A DNA stretch of 59,433 bases, from assembly GCF_027484705.1 (NCBI RefSeq), contig NZ_JAIXSL010000023.1, positions 1-59,433 on the forward strand. The letters run 5' to 3'. Below the pieces are notes generated by a model that saw only the letters and a program-made list of their open reading frames with translations, was not told the origin of the DNA and made no database searches. This DNA is from Flavobacterium sp. (lineage in GTDB: Bacteria; Bacteroidota; Bacteroidia; Flavobacteriales; Flavobacteriaceae). Of this stretch, positions 1 to 10,346 are shown piece by piece (within the stretch, counting starts at the first letter, position 1; each line of letters opens with the position of its first letter). A program made the position numbers and the translations under genes.

Positions 1-3000
1 TGCGTTACATTACCAGCGATAACAGGTACCGATGGTGTAACAGGTTGCGCGTTGATAGTCACCGAAGCCGAAGCTGCAGAAGTACAACCGTTCGCTGAAG
101 CTGTGATGGTGTAAGTTCCCGCAGGCGCCGTTACAACTCCAGAAGCAGAAATCGTCACACCCGTTGAAGGCGTTACATTATATAAGTTTGCAGCATTATA
201 ATTAGAAATTGTAAAACTTCCTGTTGCTACAGTACAAGTTGGTTGTGTAACATTAGCTAATACAGGAACGTTAGGCGTATCTTTAATAGTTAAAGTAACC
301 GCAGTTCTCGTTGGGAACGAACAACTTCCAACATTAGCCTGAGCATAATAAGTAACTGTTCCAACGGCGCTAAGCGTAGGGTTGGCCACGATGCTTCCGC
401 CAGTTGCGGCAGTATACCAAACGATGGTTTGCCCTGGTGCAGTTGCAGTAGCTGTTAAGGTTTGTATTGGAGTCGTTTTACATACTGTTTGATCTCCACC
501 AGAAATAGGAGCAGCTCCTACGCAGATGGTAACCGTTGCTGAATCACAATTTGATGGAGTAGCTTTTTCACAAATTTGGTAAACAATAGTATAAGTTCCG
601 GCTGGAGTTCCCGCAGGAACCACGATGTTGCCGTTGGTCAAATCAATTGAAGGAACAGATCCGCCGTTGATTGGTGTTGCCGGTGTTGTAACCGTTAGGT
701 TTACCTGAGCAATAGCTACCTGAACACCACCTAATGTATCGATGCCGCTTCCGTTATTACTGAATATGTTTCCGGCATTTGTGCTTCCTGTTGTTCCGTT
801 GATTGGCCCAATAGCATCGTTTTCCGCATTAATCACTTTACATTTTGAAATTGTAAAAGGGAAAAAGCATCCAGTTGTATTAGGTGGAATTGCATAATAA
901 GTAATCGTAGATCCGGCTACTAATGGAATTTGATTCGTATCAGAATATTGAATGGAATTGATCGTTACAGGGAATTCATTATAAAACGAAGATCCTGGAG
1001 GGAAATTAGAAGCAATTTCAGAAGTTCCAATAGTTGAACCTGTATTACAGAATCCGAAATTACGAATCAATGGTGTGTTTTGACAATTCGCAGCAACATA
1101 AGCAGCGCCATTAATTTTAATTTCTACTGCTCCAGGTAATGGTTGACCAACACAGGATCCGTTTTGGGTGTATCCTTTAATGGCTCTTGTTCCTGAAAAA
1201 GCAATTCCAGTAATGGCTCCGGTTCCGCCTGAATTGGCATTCACGAAAATCGGACTACCACAAGTGGCGTTTAACAAAATAGAACAATCGGTTGTGGTTT
1301 TTAATTTAAAACTCAATTTAGCCAAAAGGGTATTAGGATTTGCCGGTAGAGGTAATGTACCCATATTCCAAACAATCGATCCGGTTGCTCCCAAAGTTGG
1401 GTCAAACGTTACGGTATTTGGTGTTGGAAGTGGTGTGAATAATACTGTGCCAACCGCACTTCCAGGTACGTATGATGCGTTATAAGGAATCGGAACAATC
1501 ACTTTGTAGTTGTTGATGGCTTCGGTTCCAATATTTTTAATATCGATATTGAATCCGACATCTTGACCAGGTAAAGAAGTATAGGGTTCAGCAACAACAG
1601 GTACGTTGTTGATCGTTGTTGCCGATATCACATTTTCTACTTCCGGAATGTAGGCATCAACGGCCATAGCAATTGCGAAAATAGAATAGGTATCATTATT
1701 GGTTCCGTATCTGAAATTGGTTGCGGTTTGATTGTTTCCAATAACGGAATTGTTGCTATTGGCTACATTAAACATCGCAATATCAATACCTGTGTTGTTT
1801 TGTAAATTTAAATTTCTTGTTCCACCGGCATTAATCGATGAATTGAAGAAATTGTCTGTAGTGTTTCCGGAGTGACTTAAATCCAGGTAGTTGGTAGTGT
1901 TTAATTTTTGAATTTTAAAATAGTCACCTGTAAAATCAACGTCACCTTCACTGGCAATCATTCCTAATTTTACACCAACATTACCGGATTGAACGGTATT
2001 AAATCCTGAAACCGGTAAATCAAAGCCATTACTAGTTCCTGAGCTTACATAGGCATAACCATCGAAAATAGTAACGTCGCGGTATTTCATTTTTGAGTTT
2101 TCATAAACCACGATAATACCCCAACCACCAGAATAACCGGTACCATCAGAAGTTCCTTCAAGCAAGGCCATATCGGCTGCGAAATACTGACCGATTCCGT
2201 TGGTTCTTACATAATCTGTGATTTCTTTGTAAGCGGTATAAATCGCATCATCGCTGGAAGTCGGATAATAAATATCAGTTGCAGCAGCGATAAACTGAGT
2301 ATAGCTTGAAGAAGCAGGTCCTTTTAGTGAAATGACTCTTTTGTCTAAAGTTTTAGAAGTTGTCACAAAATTTGGAACTGTTCCGGAAACATTCACCAAA
2401 GCACTTGATGTCGTTCTGGTATTATCCAATGATAAACTAACACTGGTACTTCTAACCAATTTGTTGATTTTGATAATAGCAGTTCCATCAGTAATGGTAT
2501 ATGGCGTGGTTAATGTAGCGGTTGCTACTGAACCTGATGTACTCACGGTAACAGGAATATTAATAGCGCTTGCACCATTAATCGATAAAGTAACTCTATT
2601 GCTTCCGGTACTATTAGTATAATTGAAAGTATAGTCGTTTCCGTTTCCGGTAAATCGATAAATCGGATATCTGTTGGTGTTGTTAGATCCACCTCTGTTA
2701 ACATCAAAAGCGTAGTTGGTTACATCAATGTTTTGATCGTGAACTAATGTCAAGTTGTTATTGATAGTTTGCGTTCCGCTTCCTGTAGTAACCAGTTTAT
2801 TCACCGTAAAGGCGTCATTGCTTGAAGAAGATTTTCCTGTCCAATACAATCCGGCATACACAATATTAGAACAAGAAGGTACCGCTCCGTTTTCAGTGGA
2901 CAACGCTAAAGTTGCCGACGATGAATTTAAAGTTGTTGGATCGTTATCAGTATCTACGTACTGCATGAACTGTCCGTTGTTGTTTTGTGTATTTCCGTAA

Positions 3001-3206
3001 TTCTGTGGCGTTAGGTTTGTGTTACCAAACATGGTAAAATCACCTTTCACATTATAAATCTTTTTGGTAGGTGTATATTGTGAGGTTCTTTGGGTAAAGT
3101 TTACTTTAACCTGTGCAGTAGAGGTACTTACATTTCCTAAAGAAAGGGCAAGCAGCACTAATAACTGCAACTTAAATGACATCGTTTTGAAGTATATATT
3201 TTTCAT
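1..3206 (-). CDS. Large secreted surface protein with DUF11-like and Ig-like repeats (partial, C-terminus outside window)
   Basis: The frame is open from an ATG at 3206 to the window edge, so about 1068 residues are visible and the C-terminus is missing. I chose 3206 over the in-frame ATG at 3182 because it supplies a lysine-containing n-region (MKNIYFKTMSFK) before the hydrophobic signal peptide LQLLVLLALSLG. The first ~600 residues closely match the complete gene at 4108-7479, for example both carry NSSSA, NIV.AGLYWTGKS and YSGGWG..VVYEN. Next comes a DUF11-like domain (SLPGQDVGFNIDIKN), then Ig-like repeats rich in PAGTYT phrases. Relative to the paralogue it has an extra ~110-residue Ser/Thr/Asn-rich segment near residues 130-240. 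It starts 18 bases after the small secreted gene 3225-3749, so the two are probably cotranscribed. A type B T9SS domain at the unseen end is expected by analogy only. Confidence 0.85.
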   Translation of the reverse strand, partial: MKNIYFKTMSFKLQLLVLLALSLGNVSTSTAQVKVNFTQRTSQYTPTKKIYNVKGDFTMFGNTNLTPQNYGNTQNNNGQFMQYVDTDNDPTTLNSSSATLALSTENGAVPSCSNIVYAGLYWTGKSSSSNDAFTVNKLVTTGSGTQTINNNLTLVHDQNIDVTNYAFDVNRGGSNNTNRYPIYRFTGNGNDYTFNYTNSTGSNRVTLSINGASAINIPVTVSTSGSVATATLTTPYTITDGTAIIKINKLVRSTSVSLSLDNTRTTSSALVNVSGTVPNFVTTSKTLDKRVISLKGPASSSYTQFIAAATDIYYPTSSDDAIYTAYKEITDYVRTNGIGQYFAADMALLEGTSDGTGYSGGWGIIVVYENSKMKYRDVTIFDGYAYVSSGTSNGFDLPVSGFNTVQSGNVGVKLGMIASEGDVDFTGDYFKIQKLNTTNYLDLSHSGNTTDNFFNSSINAGGTRNLNLQNNTGIDIAMFNVANSNNSVIGNNQTATNFRYGTNNDTYSIFAIAMAVDAYIPEVENVISATTINNVPVVAEPYTSLPGQDVGFNIDIKNIGTEAINNYKVIVPIPYNASYVPGSAVGTVLFTPLPTPNTVTFDPTLGATGSIVWNMGTLPLPANPNTLLAKLSFKLKTTTDCSILLNATCGSPIFVNANSGGTGAITGIAFSGTRAIKGYTQNGSCVGQPLPGAVEIKINGAAYVAANCQNTPLIRNFGFCNTGSTIGTSEIASNFPPGSSFYNEFPVTINSIQYSDTNQIPLVAGSTITYYAIPPNTTGCFFPFTISKCKVINAENDAIGPINGTTGSTNAGNIFSNNGSGIDTLGGVQVAIAQVNLTVTTPATPINGGSVPSIDLTNGNIVVPAGTPAGTYTIVYQICEKATPSNCDSATVTICVGAAPISGGDQTVCKTTPIQTLTATATAPGQTIVWYTAATGGSIVANPTLSAVGTVTYYAQANVGSCSFPTRTAVTLTIKDTPNVPVLANVTQPTCTVATGSFTISNYNAANLYNVTPSTGVTISASGVVTAPAGTYTITASANGCTSAASASVTINAQPVTPSVPVIAGNVT

Positions 3207-3224
3207 AATGATTCGTATTTGCAA

Positions 3225-3749
3225 TTATTTACTATTTTCTCCTTGGTCAATTTTATAGAAAACACTATATCTATCATTGCTGTTGCGAATCATAGTTTTA
3301 ATGTTTTGCTCTGTTGCATTTACATAAGATAGAATCTTGATGTATTTCAAATTTTTAAAACTTGAAAAAACAGCCATGTCTATCGGTAAATTCAAATCGC
3401 TTGGCGTGTCGATTTTGATGGTTACGATTTCGATATTGTTTTTCAACATATCGGCATTCTTTAACGCATTCAAAGAACGAACATCTGTAAAAAGACATTT
3501 AGGCTTTTCGCCATAAGTTTTTACGACACCTGAGTAGTAGTAAATTGAGGATTGAAGTTTGTACAACAAATTCTCAACATTTTCAGCTCTTGAGTAAGTA
3601 GAACGATTGGTTTGTTCTGCAGTTTTCAAAGCGTTTACATATGATTTCTGCTCCATTAAGGACGGAGTTGCATCACTCATACGCGAGTCTTGAGCACTAG
3701 CACCAACGCAATAGAACGCCAGTACTAATAATAGTAGTAGTCTTTTCAT
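3225..3749 (-). CDS. Small secreted protein of unknown function, upstream partner of a T9SS surface protein
   Basis: The gene encodes 174 residues. The frame stays open to 3827, but I place the start at 3749 because that ATG begins a standard signal peptide, MKRLLLLLVLAFYCVGASAQ, with cleavage likely after Ala-Gln. The mature part is a mixed-charge globular sequence with no motif I recognise. Its C-terminal half (FSSFKNLKYIKILSYVNATE) has a spacing that slightly resembles leucine-rich-repeat-like proteins of this group. It lies 18 bases upstream of the large surface protein on the same strand. The same arrangement, a ~150-residue secreted protein directly before a giant type B protein, recurs at 43813-44259, which suggests a helper or accessory role. 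That role is inference. Confidence 0.75.
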   Translation of the reverse strand: MKRLLLLLVLAFYCVGASAQDSRMSDATPSLMEQKSYVNALKTAEQTNRSTYSRAENVENLLYKLQSSIYYYSGVVKTYGEKPKCLFTDVRSLNALKNADMLKNNIEIVTIKIDTPSDLNLPIDMAVFSSFKNLKYIKILSYVNATEQNIKTMIRNSNDRYSVFYKIDQGENSK

Positions 3750-4107
3750 AAATAAAATTTGGAGTTTCCCAAACAACAGGGCGTTGCTTGAAGGGTTGAT
3801 GAATTGATTAGGGACGGTTCTTTCCATAACATTAAGAGTTAATACATTATTATTGTAGGTTCAGTTTTAAATTTCTAGGTAGATTGGGGAAGCCACTTAA
3901 AATATTCTAGGCTAAATTACTTACATAAATATTTTTTCAGACATTTTTTCTACCAATAACCTGAAAACTCGTTAAAATGACATTTTTTTGAAAAAATGCG
4001 TGTCAATTTTGCATAATATGTATCTTTTTTAACATTGATTATAAACTGTTTAGGAAGTTGAAATGTTAAAATTTCTAGCCGCCTTGGTCGTTGACCGTTG
4101 AATCGCT

Positions 4108-7100
4108 TTATCTGGAAAGGTATAAATAACCGGACTGCTCTAAGGCATTGCCTTTATCATCGGTGTAATTAATCACATAAAAATAAGTGCCTGTAGGCAA
4201 TTCGTCTGATTCGTTGAGGGTAGCACGCGCTTCAGAAATTCCTTTGAAAACCCTTGTTTTGTTATCGTATTGTTTGGTCTTATAAACCAAAACGCCCCAA
4301 CGGTTGAAGATTTCCACACTATTGGTTGGGAAGCAAAAAATCTGGTCGATGTTTTCAATCACAAAAACCTCGTTCACGCCATCATTGTTGGGTGAAAAAG
4401 CATTGTGGATGGTAAGGCTGCAAGCAGGTGCAACGAAACAGTCATTGGCCACATCGATGAACACTTCCAAAGTTTGCGAACAGTGTTCTTCGGAATGGAT
4501 GTACTTAAAATTGTAGCTGCCGGTCGGCGCTTGATATGGACTGAAAACCGATCCGTTGAGATTCGGGATCGATACTTCTGAAGTCCAGATTCCGTCAGCA
4601 CTCATGCCTTCTGGAAGGTAAGTATTAAGGTCAATATTGAGGCTGTTGTCATTATCGAGATTGCAATCGGCATAGCCATAACCAGGTTCGATACCTTCAG
4701 CGGATTTGATTTCTACGTTTTGAACCGCCGGTGTCTGGTTGCCACTTTCATCAGTGAAGGTCCAATGCACACGATAATTTCCGGGCGTGTCATAATGTAG
4801 GGCGTCACTTGTCGAACCGCAGACCAGCCCCGAACAATTATCGGTCGTGGTTGGAACTAAAACTTCAGCCTCGCAATATTTCACGATATCATGCAATTCG
4901 GGTAACTCAGGCGCAGTAGTATCTGTGATATGGATGCTGATGCTTGCGATATCAAAACTCTGAGGATTTCCGATCTGGCTGATTTTGTATTGTAGATTAT
5001 AACGCCCGGCTGTCAATCCTTCAGCAATGGATATTTTCCCCGTTGCAGTATCGATCACGATTTTAGGACTGGAAGTATTTTCGATGCTGATAATTACTTC
5101 ATGGGCTTGAAATATATTTCCGTTGAGGGTATCATTATTCAGAATGTTGCCCAAGAAACCACTAGTCGAACACTGGTATTCATAAGTGTCATTCTCAGCA
5201 ATAATTTGATTGGAAGTCACGCTAACAGTAACGACCGCTTGATCGCATTTCGTCGAATCAGTTATGTCGCAAATTTGATAGGTAAGCGTATAAGTTCCCG
5301 CAGGCGTTCCGGCCGCCACAGTAACGTTATTTCCAACAAGCGAAATTCCCGGATTCGATGCGCTTACAAAACTCAGCTGAACTTCAGAGGCCGTTGCCAT
5401 ATGACCGTTGAGGAAATCATTGCTGAGCACATTTTCCAGAGTAATGCCGCCTGAGTTTCCGTTGATCGTATTCCCATGATCGGTATTGGCGGTAATTTCT
5501 ATACATTTTGATAAGGTAAAAGGAATCACACAAGCCCCGTCAGGATTTTGGCTGACCGCAAAATAATTGGAACGTTCCCCCGGAATCAATGTAAACGGTT
5601 GGTTAATTGAATATTGTATCGTGTTTTCAGCCATTGGGAAAGCGTTGTAAAACAAACAGCCCGCAGGAAAATTTGAAGCCACTTCATTTATGTTTACCAA
5701 GTTGTCCGTATTGCAAAATGTAAAATTCCGAATTGAACTGCTATTCAGGCAATGAATACCTACATAATTCAAGGCATCAATGGCAATGGTAAGCGGGCCT
5801 TTTATCGGATTTCCTGAACAATTTCCTGAAACCGAAGTTCCGAGAATGAAAGGATTGTTGCGCATGGCCACACCGCTTACAGCACCGATACCTTCAGAAA
5901 AGCCATCGATTGTTATTTTAAGAGCACAAGTACTTTGTTTCAATAATGCACAATCGTCAGTCGTTCGGACCTTGAAAATCAGGTTGGCTAAAATAGTATC
6001 AGGATTTGCGGGTAATGGCAGCGTTCCATAATCCCAAATGAGGGAACCTTTTGGCCCTAACGTTGCGTCAAAATGAACAGCATTCGAAAGTGGGTTTTGC
6101 GTTTGATAAGTCAGATTTCCTGAAGCGCTTCCTTCAATATAAGTCGCGTTGTAAGGAATAGGTACTGTAATCTTAAATCCGTTGATGGCCTCGTTCTCAG
6201 TATTTTTGACTGATACTTTCAACTTTATTTCCTGACCGGGCAATGAAGTGAATGGGGCAGTAGCCGGAACATGATTGATTTCAGTAGCCGTAATGATGTT
6301 TTCCACTTCAGGAACATACGAATCAACAGCAAGTGCAATCGCAAAAATAGCATAGGTATCGGAATTGGTTCCGTATCGGAAATTAGTATTCGACTGGTTA
6401 TTTCCAATCACAGTATTATTCTCATTGGGAATGTCGAACAACGCGATATCAATCCCTGTATTATTGGCTAGATTAGGATTTCGATTGAGATTTCCATTGG
6501 TAATCGTCGAATTGAAAAAATTATCCGCCGAATTTTGCGCATGCTGTAGTTTCATAAAACCCAGGTCGCTGTTTTTCTGGATCTCGAAATAATCGCCATC
6601 AAGCCCGACATCGCCTTCGCTGGCCATAAAACCTAATTTGACGCCGACGTTTCCTGTCTGCACGGTGTGAAAACCTGAAACTTCAAGATTATAACCATTA
6701 TTGTTGGAATTCAGTACAAACGCATGCCCGTCGAACAAAGAAATGTCACGGTGTTTCATCACGGCATTTTCATACACCACAACCAAACCCCAACCGCCGG
6801 AATATCCGGTGCCGCCGCCGTTGCCTTCCACGAGTGCCATATCGGCTGCAAAATAACTTCCAATGCCATGCTGGCGAACATAATCGGTGACTTCGGTATA
6901 AGCGGAATATATAAAAGCATCCGAGTTGTTCGGGTAATAAATCGCGTCTTCGTTAGCAATGAATTCTGAATAGGAACTGGCGTTCGGGCCTTTCAATAAA
7001 ATCTTTCTTTTACTGAAGTCTTTAGTCACGGTCTGCCCGTTGATTATTTTAGTGACGGAAAAATTATTGCTGCTGTTGTTGCTGTTGTCTGCGGCGCTTT

Positions 7101-7479
7101 TTCCTGTCCAGTATAGACCAGCAAAAACAATGTTTGTGCAAGTTGGTGATGCTCCGTTTTCGGATGTGAAAGCTAATTCGGCAGACGATGAATTCCAGGT
7201 TGCAGGATCGTTATCGACATCCACATAACGCATAAGATTGTTATTGTTGTTGGCGCCAATTTCGTAATTGAGCAATGTTAGGTTGGTGTTTCCGATGAAA
7301 GTAAAATCGCCATTGAGACTGTAAACTTTCCTCGAAGGGGAATATTGCGAAGTCCTGACTTTGTATGGAACACGCACCTGTGCCCAGCTTTCGGGCATCC
7401 CAATACACAGCATGATAAAGCCCATAGCGAACCCTAAGATGCATTTTTTGATCTTGTATGTATTGGTTTTGTTGTCCAA
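4108..7479 (-). CDS. T9SS type B sorting domain-containing surface protein
   Basis: 1123 residues. The start is a TTG at 7479: an in-frame TGA lies shortly upstream, no ATG occurs in between, and the next ATG would cut into the signal peptide (IKKCILGFAMGFIMLCIG, ending PESWAQ). Following regions are an N-terminal domain shared with the 1-3206 protein, a DUF11-like repeat (residues ~395-510, SLPGQEIKLKVSVKN), cadherin/Ig-like segments with PAGTYTLTYQIC phrases, and an HYR-like segment near 880-940. The last ~100 residues (from LTIHNAFSPNNDGVNEVF, with IFNRWGVLVY and LPTGTYFYVI) are the gliding-motility-associated type B T9SS domain that sends the protein across the outer membrane. A strong promoter sits at 7499-7529. 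Adhesin or motility roles are typical of the class but not shown here. Confidence 0.9.
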   Translation of the reverse strand: MDNKTNTYKIKKCILGFAMGFIMLCIGMPESWAQVRVPYKVRTSQYSPSRKVYSLNGDFTFIGNTNLTLLNYEIGANNNNNLMRYVDVDNDPATWNSSSAELAFTSENGASPTCTNIVFAGLYWTGKSAADNSNNSSNNFSVTKIINGQTVTKDFSKRKILLKGPNASSYSEFIANEDAIYYPNNSDAFIYSAYTEVTDYVRQHGIGSYFAADMALVEGNGGGTGYSGGWGLVVVYENAVMKHRDISLFDGHAFVLNSNNNGYNLEVSGFHTVQTGNVGVKLGFMASEGDVGLDGDYFEIQKNSDLGFMKLQHAQNSADNFFNSTITNGNLNRNPNLANNTGIDIALFDIPNENNTVIGNNQSNTNFRYGTNSDTYAIFAIALAVDSYVPEVENIITATEINHVPATAPFTSLPGQEIKLKVSVKNTENEAINGFKITVPIPYNATYIEGSASGNLTYQTQNPLSNAVHFDATLGPKGSLIWDYGTLPLPANPDTILANLIFKVRTTDDCALLKQSTCALKITIDGFSEGIGAVSGVAMRNNPFILGTSVSGNCSGNPIKGPLTIAIDALNYVGIHCLNSSSIRNFTFCNTDNLVNINEVASNFPAGCLFYNAFPMAENTIQYSINQPFTLIPGERSNYFAVSQNPDGACVIPFTLSKCIEITANTDHGNTINGNSGGITLENVLSNDFLNGHMATASEVQLSFVSASNPGISLVGNNVTVAAGTPAGTYTLTYQICDITDSTKCDQAVVTVSVTSNQIIAENDTYEYQCSTSGFLGNILNNDTLNGNIFQAHEVIISIENTSSPKIVIDTATGKISIAEGLTAGRYNLQYKISQIGNPQSFDIASISIHITDTTAPELPELHDIVKYCEAEVLVPTTTDNCSGLVCGSTSDALHYDTPGNYRVHWTFTDESGNQTPAVQNVEIKSAEGIEPGYGYADCNLDNDNSLNIDLNTYLPEGMSADGIWTSEVSIPNLNGSVFSPYQAPTGSYNFKYIHSEEHCSQTLEVFIDVANDCFVAPACSLTIHNAFSPNNDGVNEVFVIENIDQIFCFPTNSVEIFNRWGVLVYKTKQYDNKTRVFKGISEARATLNESDELPTGTYFYVINYTDDKGNALEQSGYLYLSR

Positions 7480-7498
7480 TGTCTTGTTTTTAACATTT

Positions 7499-7529
7499 CA
7501 AAACTATTATTTCTATCAGTAGAAAGCAA
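7499..7529 (-). promoter_or_regulatory. Bacteroidota-type promoter for the 4108-7479 gene
   Basis: Read on the minus strand, TTG (7527-7529) is followed after 20 bases by TAGTTTTG (7499-7506). This matches the Bacteroidota primary sigma consensus TTG / TAnnTTTG. Transcription would start near 7493, giving a very short leader before the TTG start codon at 7479. Confidence 0.65.
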
Positions 7530-7717
7530 GAAAAACATCGATTAAATGCTTAAAACATCGATTAAAAGCATTAATAGTATTTAAAATAAAGAATTGTATT
7601 ACATAAATATCAATTATAACAATGGGTTATGAAGTAAGCATAAGCATTTTTTTTAATGCACAATTCCATCAAAAGAACATTTAAAATCTGTAAATTGTAC
7701 CTTTAAAATATACCGCT

Positions 7718-8203
7718 ATGAAAAATCTGATCATCATTCGTCACGCCAAATCGAGCTGGAACGCACCACTGCTTGATATCGACCGCCCACTCGAACAACG
7801 GGGCATCAAAGACGCGCATCTCGTAGCCAGCAAAAGTCTCGAGTTCATTCCCGATAAGTTCATGATTTTCAGCAGCAATGCCAAACGCGCTTCGGAAACC
7901 GCGATGATTTTTGCGCAATCTTTTTCGTATCCGGTCGGCAATATTGTTTTCAAACCAGAGCTTTACACTTTCGATGAAAGCCGTTTGGAGAAAATTATCA
8001 GAGCGTTCGACAATAATTATGATAATGTTATTCTTTTCGGACATAACGAGGCTATTACAAATTTTGTTAATAAATTTGGGGACGTTTTTATCGACAACGT
8101 GGCCACATCCGGGTTGGTTTTTCTTCAATTCAAAACCGATGACTGGCAAGACATTCAAAGCGGTAAAACACTGAAAGTCCTTTTCCCAAAAGATTTAAAA
8201 TAG
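7718..8203 (+). CDS. sixA: SixA-type histidine phosphatase family protein
   Basis: 161 residues, the usual size of the SixA branch of the histidine phosphatase (phosphoglycerate mutase-like) superfamily. The catalytic RHAK motif is at residues 8-11, a conserved Arg occurs in the NAKRASET stretch (near 57), and the second catalytic His is in FGHNE (His109). The E. coli relative dephosphorylates phosphohistidine on the ArcB HPt domain; the substrate here is unknown. It stands first in a + strand run, four bases before ppk1, with ppx and a TMEM175-like gene behind. The linkage to polyphosphate genes suggests a role in phosphate or phosphohistidine turnover, which is inference from context. Confidence 0.85.
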   Translation: MKNLIIIRHAKSSWNAPLLDIDRPLEQRGIKDAHLVASKSLEFIPDKFMIFSSNAKRASETAMIFAQSFSYPVGNIVFKPELYTFDESRLEKIIRAFDNNYDNVILFGHNEAITNFVNKFGDVFIDNVATSGLVFLQFKTDDWQDIQSGKTLKVLFPKDLK

Positions 8204-8207
8204 ATTT

Positions 8208-10331
8208 ATGTCAGAGAATAGATATATTGATCGAGAAAAAAGTTGGTTAGCATTCAATGCAAGAGTATTACAAGAAGCCGGAGATGATGCCGTACCGTTA
8301 TTAGACAGACTTCGTTTTTTAGGAATTTTTTCCAATAATTTAGATGAATTTTTTAGGGTGCGTTTTGCCGCAATCCGCCGTTTGAGCTTGTCCGGAATTT
8401 CGGGTGAAAAGGTTTTAGGCGGTGTCAGTGCCGAACAATTGCTCAAGGAAATTACTCAGATTGTAATCCAACAGCAATCGGAAAGTTTGCGCATTTTGAG
8501 CATTATCGAGAAGAAACTTGAAGCCGAGAATATTTTCATGCTCAATGAAAATGAAATTGTAGGCGAACACGAAAACTTCATTAAAGATTTCTTCATTCAG
8601 AAAGTAAGTCCCGCTTTGGTGACCATTATCCTGAACGACCTCGCGGAATTCCCTCTGTTGAAAGACACTTCCGGATATCTGGCCGTCAAATTGGTGATGA
8701 ATCCACCAAAAAAATCCTTGCTTGATATTGTAAAAAATAAAAAGCAAGTGACTTATGCGGTCATCGAAATCCCGAAAACGCTCAACCGTTTTGTAGTGTT
8801 GCCACCAAAAGACGACAAGAATTACATTATTTTCATCGATGATGTGATCCGCCACAATCTCAGTAGCATTTTTAATATTTTCGACTACGAAAGCGTTTCG
8901 GCACACATGATCAAAATCACGCGCGACGCCCAGCTCGAGATCGACAGTGATCTTAGTAAAAGTATGATGGAAAAAATCGCCACGAGTGTCAAAGACCGCA
9001 GAATCGGCGAGCCCGTACGTTTCGTTTACGACCAGCAAATCGGCAAAGACACGCTGAAGTTTTTCCTCAATAAAATGCACATCCACCAAACCGATAGTAT
9101 CATTCCGGGTGGAAGATACCACAACAGACGCGATTATATGAATTTTCCAAACCTCGGAAGATTCGATCTTTTATACAAAACCAACGAACCTTTACCGGTT
9201 TGCGATCTGAGCCTTGAAGGCAGCATGCTCGAGAGAATCAGCAAAAAAGATTACCTCATTAATGCGCCGTACCAATCGTTTTCTTACTTGATTAAATTCC
9301 TCAGGGAAGCCGCGCTCGATCCGAAAGTAACGACAATCAAAATCACTTTATACCGCTTGGCGAAGAATTCACAGATCATCAGTTCGCTCATCAATGCTGC
9401 GAAAAACGGGAAAAAAGTAACCGTTCAGATTGAACTTCAGGCGCGTTTTGACGAAGCGAGCAACATCTATTACGCCGAGCAAATGCAGACTGAAGGCATC
9501 AACCTGATTTTCGGAATCAAAGGCTTGAAAGTGCACAGCAAGATATGTGTTATTGAAAGAATTCAAGACGGAAAACTCAAACGTTACGGATTGGTTTCAA
9601 CTGGAAATTTCAACGAAACGACTGCAAAAGTCTACACCGACGTTACTTTATTCACCAGTCATGACCAAATTTTGAAAGATATTAATAAGGTCTTCGATTT
9701 CTTTGATGTCAATTTCCGCGTTTATCGTTACAAGCACTTAATTGTCTCGCCGCATTATACGAGAAGCCGTTTTTACAAACTCATCGACCGTGAAATTCTG
9801 CACGCCAAAATCGGAAGCGAGGCCTACATCAAACTTAAAATGAACAGCCTTTCGGATTTCGATATGATTGATAAATTATACGAAGCCAGTCGCGCCGGTG
9901 TCAAAATCCAGTTGCAGGTGCGAGGCATTTGTTCGTTAATTCCCGGAGTCAAAGGCATGAGCGAAAACATCGAAGCGATCAGCATTGTCGACAATTATCT
10001 CGAACACGCGCGTGTGTTTATTTTTGCCAACAAAGGCGAACCGGATGTTTACATTTCCTCAGCCGATTTCATGACGCGAAACCTCGATGGCCGCGTTGAA
10101 GTGACTTGTCCGATCTATGACGCCAACATCAAAAAGGAACTCATCGACGTCTTCAATATCGGTTGGAAAGGAAATGTGAAAGCGCGTTACCATTCCGAAA
10201 ACCTTGACAACAAATACCGTGTCCGCGGTCAAAATCCGGTGTTCCGCGCACAACTCGAAACTTATAATTATTACAAACAGCTTAATACGAACTCCAATGC
10301 GGAAGTTCCTGCCCTCAATCTAAAATCCTAA
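8208..10331 (+). CDS. ppk1: Polyphosphate kinase 1
   Basis: 707 residues, the normal PPK1 length. PPK1 reversibly polymerises the gamma-phosphate of ATP into polyphosphate through a phosphohistidine intermediate. The N-terminal domain begins RYIDREKSWLAFNARVLQEA, followed by the head domain (RFVYDQQIGKD) and two phospholipase-D-like C-terminal domains. The predicted autophosphorylated histidine is His443 in GLKVHSK. The position matching E. coli His454, nineteen residues further on, is Leu462 (KRYGLVSTGNFNE), which differs from the E. coli enzyme. C-terminal signatures such as SSADFMTRNLDGRVEV are present. The gene lies 4 bases after sixA and 15 before ppx, so synthesis and breakdown of polyphosphate are probably coexpressed. 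Confidence 0.97.
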   Translation: MSENRYIDREKSWLAFNARVLQEAGDDAVPLLDRLRFLGIFSNNLDEFFRVRFAAIRRLSLSGISGEKVLGGVSAEQLLKEITQIVIQQQSESLRILSIIEKKLEAENIFMLNENEIVGEHENFIKDFFIQKVSPALVTIILNDLAEFPLLKDTSGYLAVKLVMNPPKKSLLDIVKNKKQVTYAVIEIPKTLNRFVVLPPKDDKNYIIFIDDVIRHNLSSIFNIFDYESVSAHMIKITRDAQLEIDSDLSKSMMEKIATSVKDRRIGEPVRFVYDQQIGKDTLKFFLNKMHIHQTDSIIPGGRYHNRRDYMNFPNLGRFDLLYKTNEPLPVCDLSLEGSMLERISKKDYLINAPYQSFSYLIKFLREAALDPKVTTIKITLYRLAKNSQIISSLINAAKNGKKVTVQIELQARFDEASNIYYAEQMQTEGINLIFGIKGLKVHSKICVIERIQDGKLKRYGLVSTGNFNETTAKVYTDVTLFTSHDQILKDINKVFDFFDVNFRVYRYKHLIVSPHYTRSRFYKLIDREILHAKIGSEAYIKLKMNSLSDFDMIDKLYEASRAGVKIQLQVRGICSLIPGVKGMSENIEAISIVDNYLEHARVFIFANKGEPDVYISSADFMTRNLDGRVEVTCPIYDANIKKELIDVFNIGWKGNVKARYHSENLDNKYRVRGQNPVFRAQLETYNYYKQLNTNSNAEVPALNLKS

Positions 10332-10346
10332 ACCTAAAACCCATTC

